A stretch of DNA of 7,260 nt from positions 1-7,260 of the forward strand of contig CAMBES010000067.1 in NCBI GenBank assembly GCA_945865855.1. The letters run 5' to 3'. Of this stretch, positions 5,243 to 7,260 are shown piece by piece. This DNA is from Rhizobium sp. Q54 (GTDB taxonomy: Bacteria; Pseudomonadota; Alphaproteobacteria; Rickettsiales; UBA1997). Numbering within the stretch: position 1 is the first letter of the stretch; every line of letters starts with the position of its first letter. The notes under the pieces were generated by a model. The model was given only the letters and a program-made list of their open reading frames with translations. It was not told the DNA's origin and ran no database searches. The translations under genes and the position numbers were made by a program.

Positions 5243-7260
5243 TTAAACCTCGTTAAACTTACTGCTCCTAACTTGCGCAAGTTTTTCAAAATCAGTTTTT
5301 TTCGGGCTTGAAGATGGTTTTTGTGGCTCTGCAAGGTCGAGTGCTTCGATGGAAACTTTGTCAAAAACTTTATCAAATCCTGAGATCAAGGCTTTGCCGC
5401 GATCACTCTTCGCAGCTGATGATTGCTGGATTCTTGGCACAAATTCCTTCCTCAGATTTTCAAGCTCTTTACTCGGATTTTCAGCATCACGGCAGAATAA
5501 ATCGTAAATCACATAGGCTTCATTCCCTACAACCAAGCGCTCTGGATCAAATTTCGCGAAGTAATCTTTCTTCATCTGTTTCGACAATTTCGGATCTAGC
5601 CCGAAGTGATTGATGATCGATTTTAGCTCGGAGGCATTCTCGTGGTAGTAAGCGTCGTTCGGGTCTAGTTGCGAAAGTTTTGCCGCAACTCTGCCCTGAA
5701 TAATTTCTTGAATTTCTGGATCGAAACGAGCTTCGCTTATTTCGTAAATTCTAGCTTCTAACGAATCTTTCGCGGCCACGATAGACGAGTCTTCACGACT
5801 CAACAAACCTCGCGGATTTTTCTCCGCATCAAACCAATTATCTCTGTGAACACTTAAACCAAAAATCGCGTGCAGAGATTGATTTTGATAAAATTCCTTC
5901 GGCGAAAATTCGTAAATCGAATCACCATTCCAGCCATCAATCGCAATCATTTTATCTTCCAGAACCGCGATGTTAAAAACATGGTCAGGGTTGCCGAATA
6001 AAGTAAACGTGTGCGGCAAGCCTTGCTCAATCGCAATTTTCTGAGTTTGTGCGCCATATTCGCGGCAATTTCCGAACTTACTTTTTTCCTCTTCTGACAT
6101 CGGATCCTTGCGAGAGCCGCGCTTAACTCTCACGCCTCCTTCAACAACCGCTTTATCTCGCTGATCTTGCTCAGATCTCATTCCCACCAATTCTGAAAAC
6201 ATGGTGTCGCTGTAAAAAATTTCTCTTGCAGCTAACGCATCTTTTAACCCCTGAAAACCTTCTGGATGCTTTTCGCGATTTCCTTCTCGAAGGTCTTCAA
6301 ACGCCTTTCTAACCAGCGAAAATTTTTGACCAATTTCAGTCACTGATGGCAAATAAATTTCCGCAGCAGAGACCTCTGCTTCATTAAATTTTCTAACAAC
6401 TAGCGGCCCATCGAGCAAGTCGCCGCTTATTCCTACGCATCTCTGATTTTCATTTTTTCCATCGCGCCAATCCCAATCAATCACCATTCCACCTTCGAGG
6501 TTTTTTTGAGTAAAGTGACGAGAGCCGTCTTTTTTGGTTTTTAATTTAGTGTGAAATCCCGGGCCGCGAATCTCTCCTTCAAGCGGCAATCCATCTTCAC
6601 CAAATTTTCCGACAAAAGTTTCCTTCGGTAAAAAATCACATTTTTCAACTTTAAGAACCCCGTAAGTCGGCCTTCCCGCCGAGTCGAATTCTCCAACAAA
6701 TTTTCCAATTTCTAGCTGAGTTGGCGAGCTTTCATGTAGGAGTTTTTCTGCTTCAAAAAAAGAGGTGCGTAATCTTAAGGATTTTGTTACTAAGGCCGGA
6801 ACCCTGGCCTCTCTCAAGATCTCGTCAAAATCAAATTCAACCTCACCAATAACATCAGTTTTATCGCCACGAACCACGATTGTTTGTAAACCCACAAACT
6901 CAGGAAGTTGCTTCTTCAAGCCCTGAAGATGAGCTTTTCCGACGACCATTATTACCACATCCGGAGCGAGCTGATTTGCTAAGTTATTTCTAACATCTTG
7001 AGCCATCCTCTGGTGAATGAGTGTGTAGTTTAGGCAAGCTCCCCAATCGTCGTAATATGTTTTTGCATCAGGATATTCTTCTTTCGCAACGCTTTCCTCC
7101 ATCTTTTGTAAAATCGCAGAATCATCGATTGCTTCCCGTTCTTTAAAGTGACCAAGTAACTCTGCTGGAGTTCCTGCTTGTATTGCTGGCGAAAGCTCTT
7201 CCCAAGTCTGCGGAACTAGTTCGCGCCACCTTTTCCTGACACCTCCCATCGGAATTAGCC
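5243..7260 (-). CDS. multidomain protein: Tiki/TraB-like end, MORN-like repeats, transglutaminase-like Cys-His-Asp domain (5' truncated)
   Basis: I recognise no named gene. The frame is open to the right edge, so the ATG at 7249 is probably internal. Residue numbers count from that ATG. Residues 78-127 (HQRMAQDVRNNL, then VVGKAHLQGLKKQL) resemble the closing motif of TraB/Tiki/ChaN-type domains; the opening GxxH half is missing and would lie outside. Residues 183-230 contain two MORN-like turns (FVGEFDSAGRPTYGVLKV; FVGKFGEDGLPLEGEIRG), with a beta-rich stretch to about 300. Residues 390-445 hold a probable Cys-His-Asp triad: C395 in FGNCREYGA, H423 in PDHVFNIA and D438 in AIDGWNGD, the order and spacing of transglutaminase-like or papain-like enzymes. 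The rest is mainly helical, ending in a basic Ser/Pro/Lys-rich tail (about 641-651). A protein-modifying effector or toxin is plausible but inferred. The spacer to the next gene is 164 bp. Confidence 0.8.
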   Translation of the reverse strand, partial: LIPMGGVRKRWRELVPQTWEELSPAIQAGTPAELLGHFKEREAIDDSAILQKMEESVAKEEYPDAKTYYDDWGACLNYTLIHQRMAQDVRNNLANQLAPDVVIMVVGKAHLQGLKKQLPEFVGLQTIVVRGDKTDVIGEVEFDFDEILREARVPALVTKSLRLRTSFFEAEKLLHESSPTQLEIGKFVGEFDSAGRPTYGVLKVEKCDFLPKETFVGKFGEDGLPLEGEIRGPGFHTKLKTKKDGSRHFTQKNLEGGMVIDWDWRDGKNENQRCVGISGDLLDGPLVVRKFNEAEVSAAEIYLPSVTEIGQKFSLVRKAFEDLREGNREKHPEGFQGLKDALAAREIFYSDTMFSELVGMRSEQDQRDKAVVEGGVRVKRGSRKDPMSEEEKSKFGNCREYGAQTQKIAIEQGLPHTFTLFGNPDHVFNIAVLEDKMIAIDGWNGDSIYEFSPKEFYQNQSLHAIFGLSVHRDNWFDAEKNPRGLLSREDSSIVAAKDSLEARIYEISEARFDPEIQEIIQGRVAAKLSQLDPNDAYYHENASELKSIINHFGLDPKLSKQMKKDYFAKFDPERLVVGNEAYVIYDLFCRDAENPSKELENLRKEFVPRIQQSSAAKSDRGKALISGFDKVFDKVSIEALDLAEPQKPSSSPKKTDFEKLAQVRSSKFNEV

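Noticed and set aside
5308..5613. Plus-strand reading frame of 101 codons
   Set aside because: It is antisense to the C-terminal part of the large multidomain gene and resembles no family.

Overview
The window is an AT-rich stretch of bacterial chromosome carrying six protein-coding genes, two of which run off the edges. The best taxonomic clue is the first gene. Its product reads as an orthologue of mitochondrial NDUFAF5, a complex I assembly factor with alphaproteobacterial ancestry. A GCGAG/GCAATCC-type palindromic repeat between two genes is of a kind I associate with Rickettsiales-like and other intracellular or symbiotic bacteria. I therefore infer an AT-rich alphaproteobacterium, possibly host-associated. 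This is inference, and no rRNA is present to settle it.

Layout. Positions 1-1999 (+) hold a two-gene unit: the 3' part of an NDUFAF5-like methyltransferase-fold gene, then miaB (tRNA ms2i6A synthase). Positions 2000-2204 are a spacer with a clear intrinsic terminator at 2137-2166. Positions 2205-2945 (+) encode a YgjP/DUF45-type zinc metallopeptidase. Positions 2946-3090 are a spacer with a 13-bp tandem duplication and a weak terminator candidate for the opposite strand. Positions 3091-3921 (-) encode a CvfB-type S1-domain RNA-binding protein. It is divergent from a small three-helix membrane protein (3959-4252, +) whose start codon sits inside a perfect 8-bp inverted repeat. That gene converges on and overlaps, tail to tail, a radical SAM gene (4224-5078, -). 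Positions 5079-5242 are a spacer dominated by a degenerate palindromic repeat. Positions 5243-7260 (-) hold a large gene, open at the window edge, for an unusual multidomain protein.

How it fits together. Most of the window is housekeeping: tRNA modification, probable respiratory complex assembly, RNA binding and metalloprotein functions. The exception is the protein at the right edge. It appears to combine the end of a TraB/Tiki/ChaN-like domain, a MORN-like beta-repeat section, a transglutaminase/papain-like Cys-His-Asp domain and a helical tail. That order suggests a protein-modifying enzyme, possibly an effector or toxin, and it is the best candidate here for an undescribed system. None of the five visible internal gene starts has a convincing Shine-Dalgarno sequence at normal spacing.
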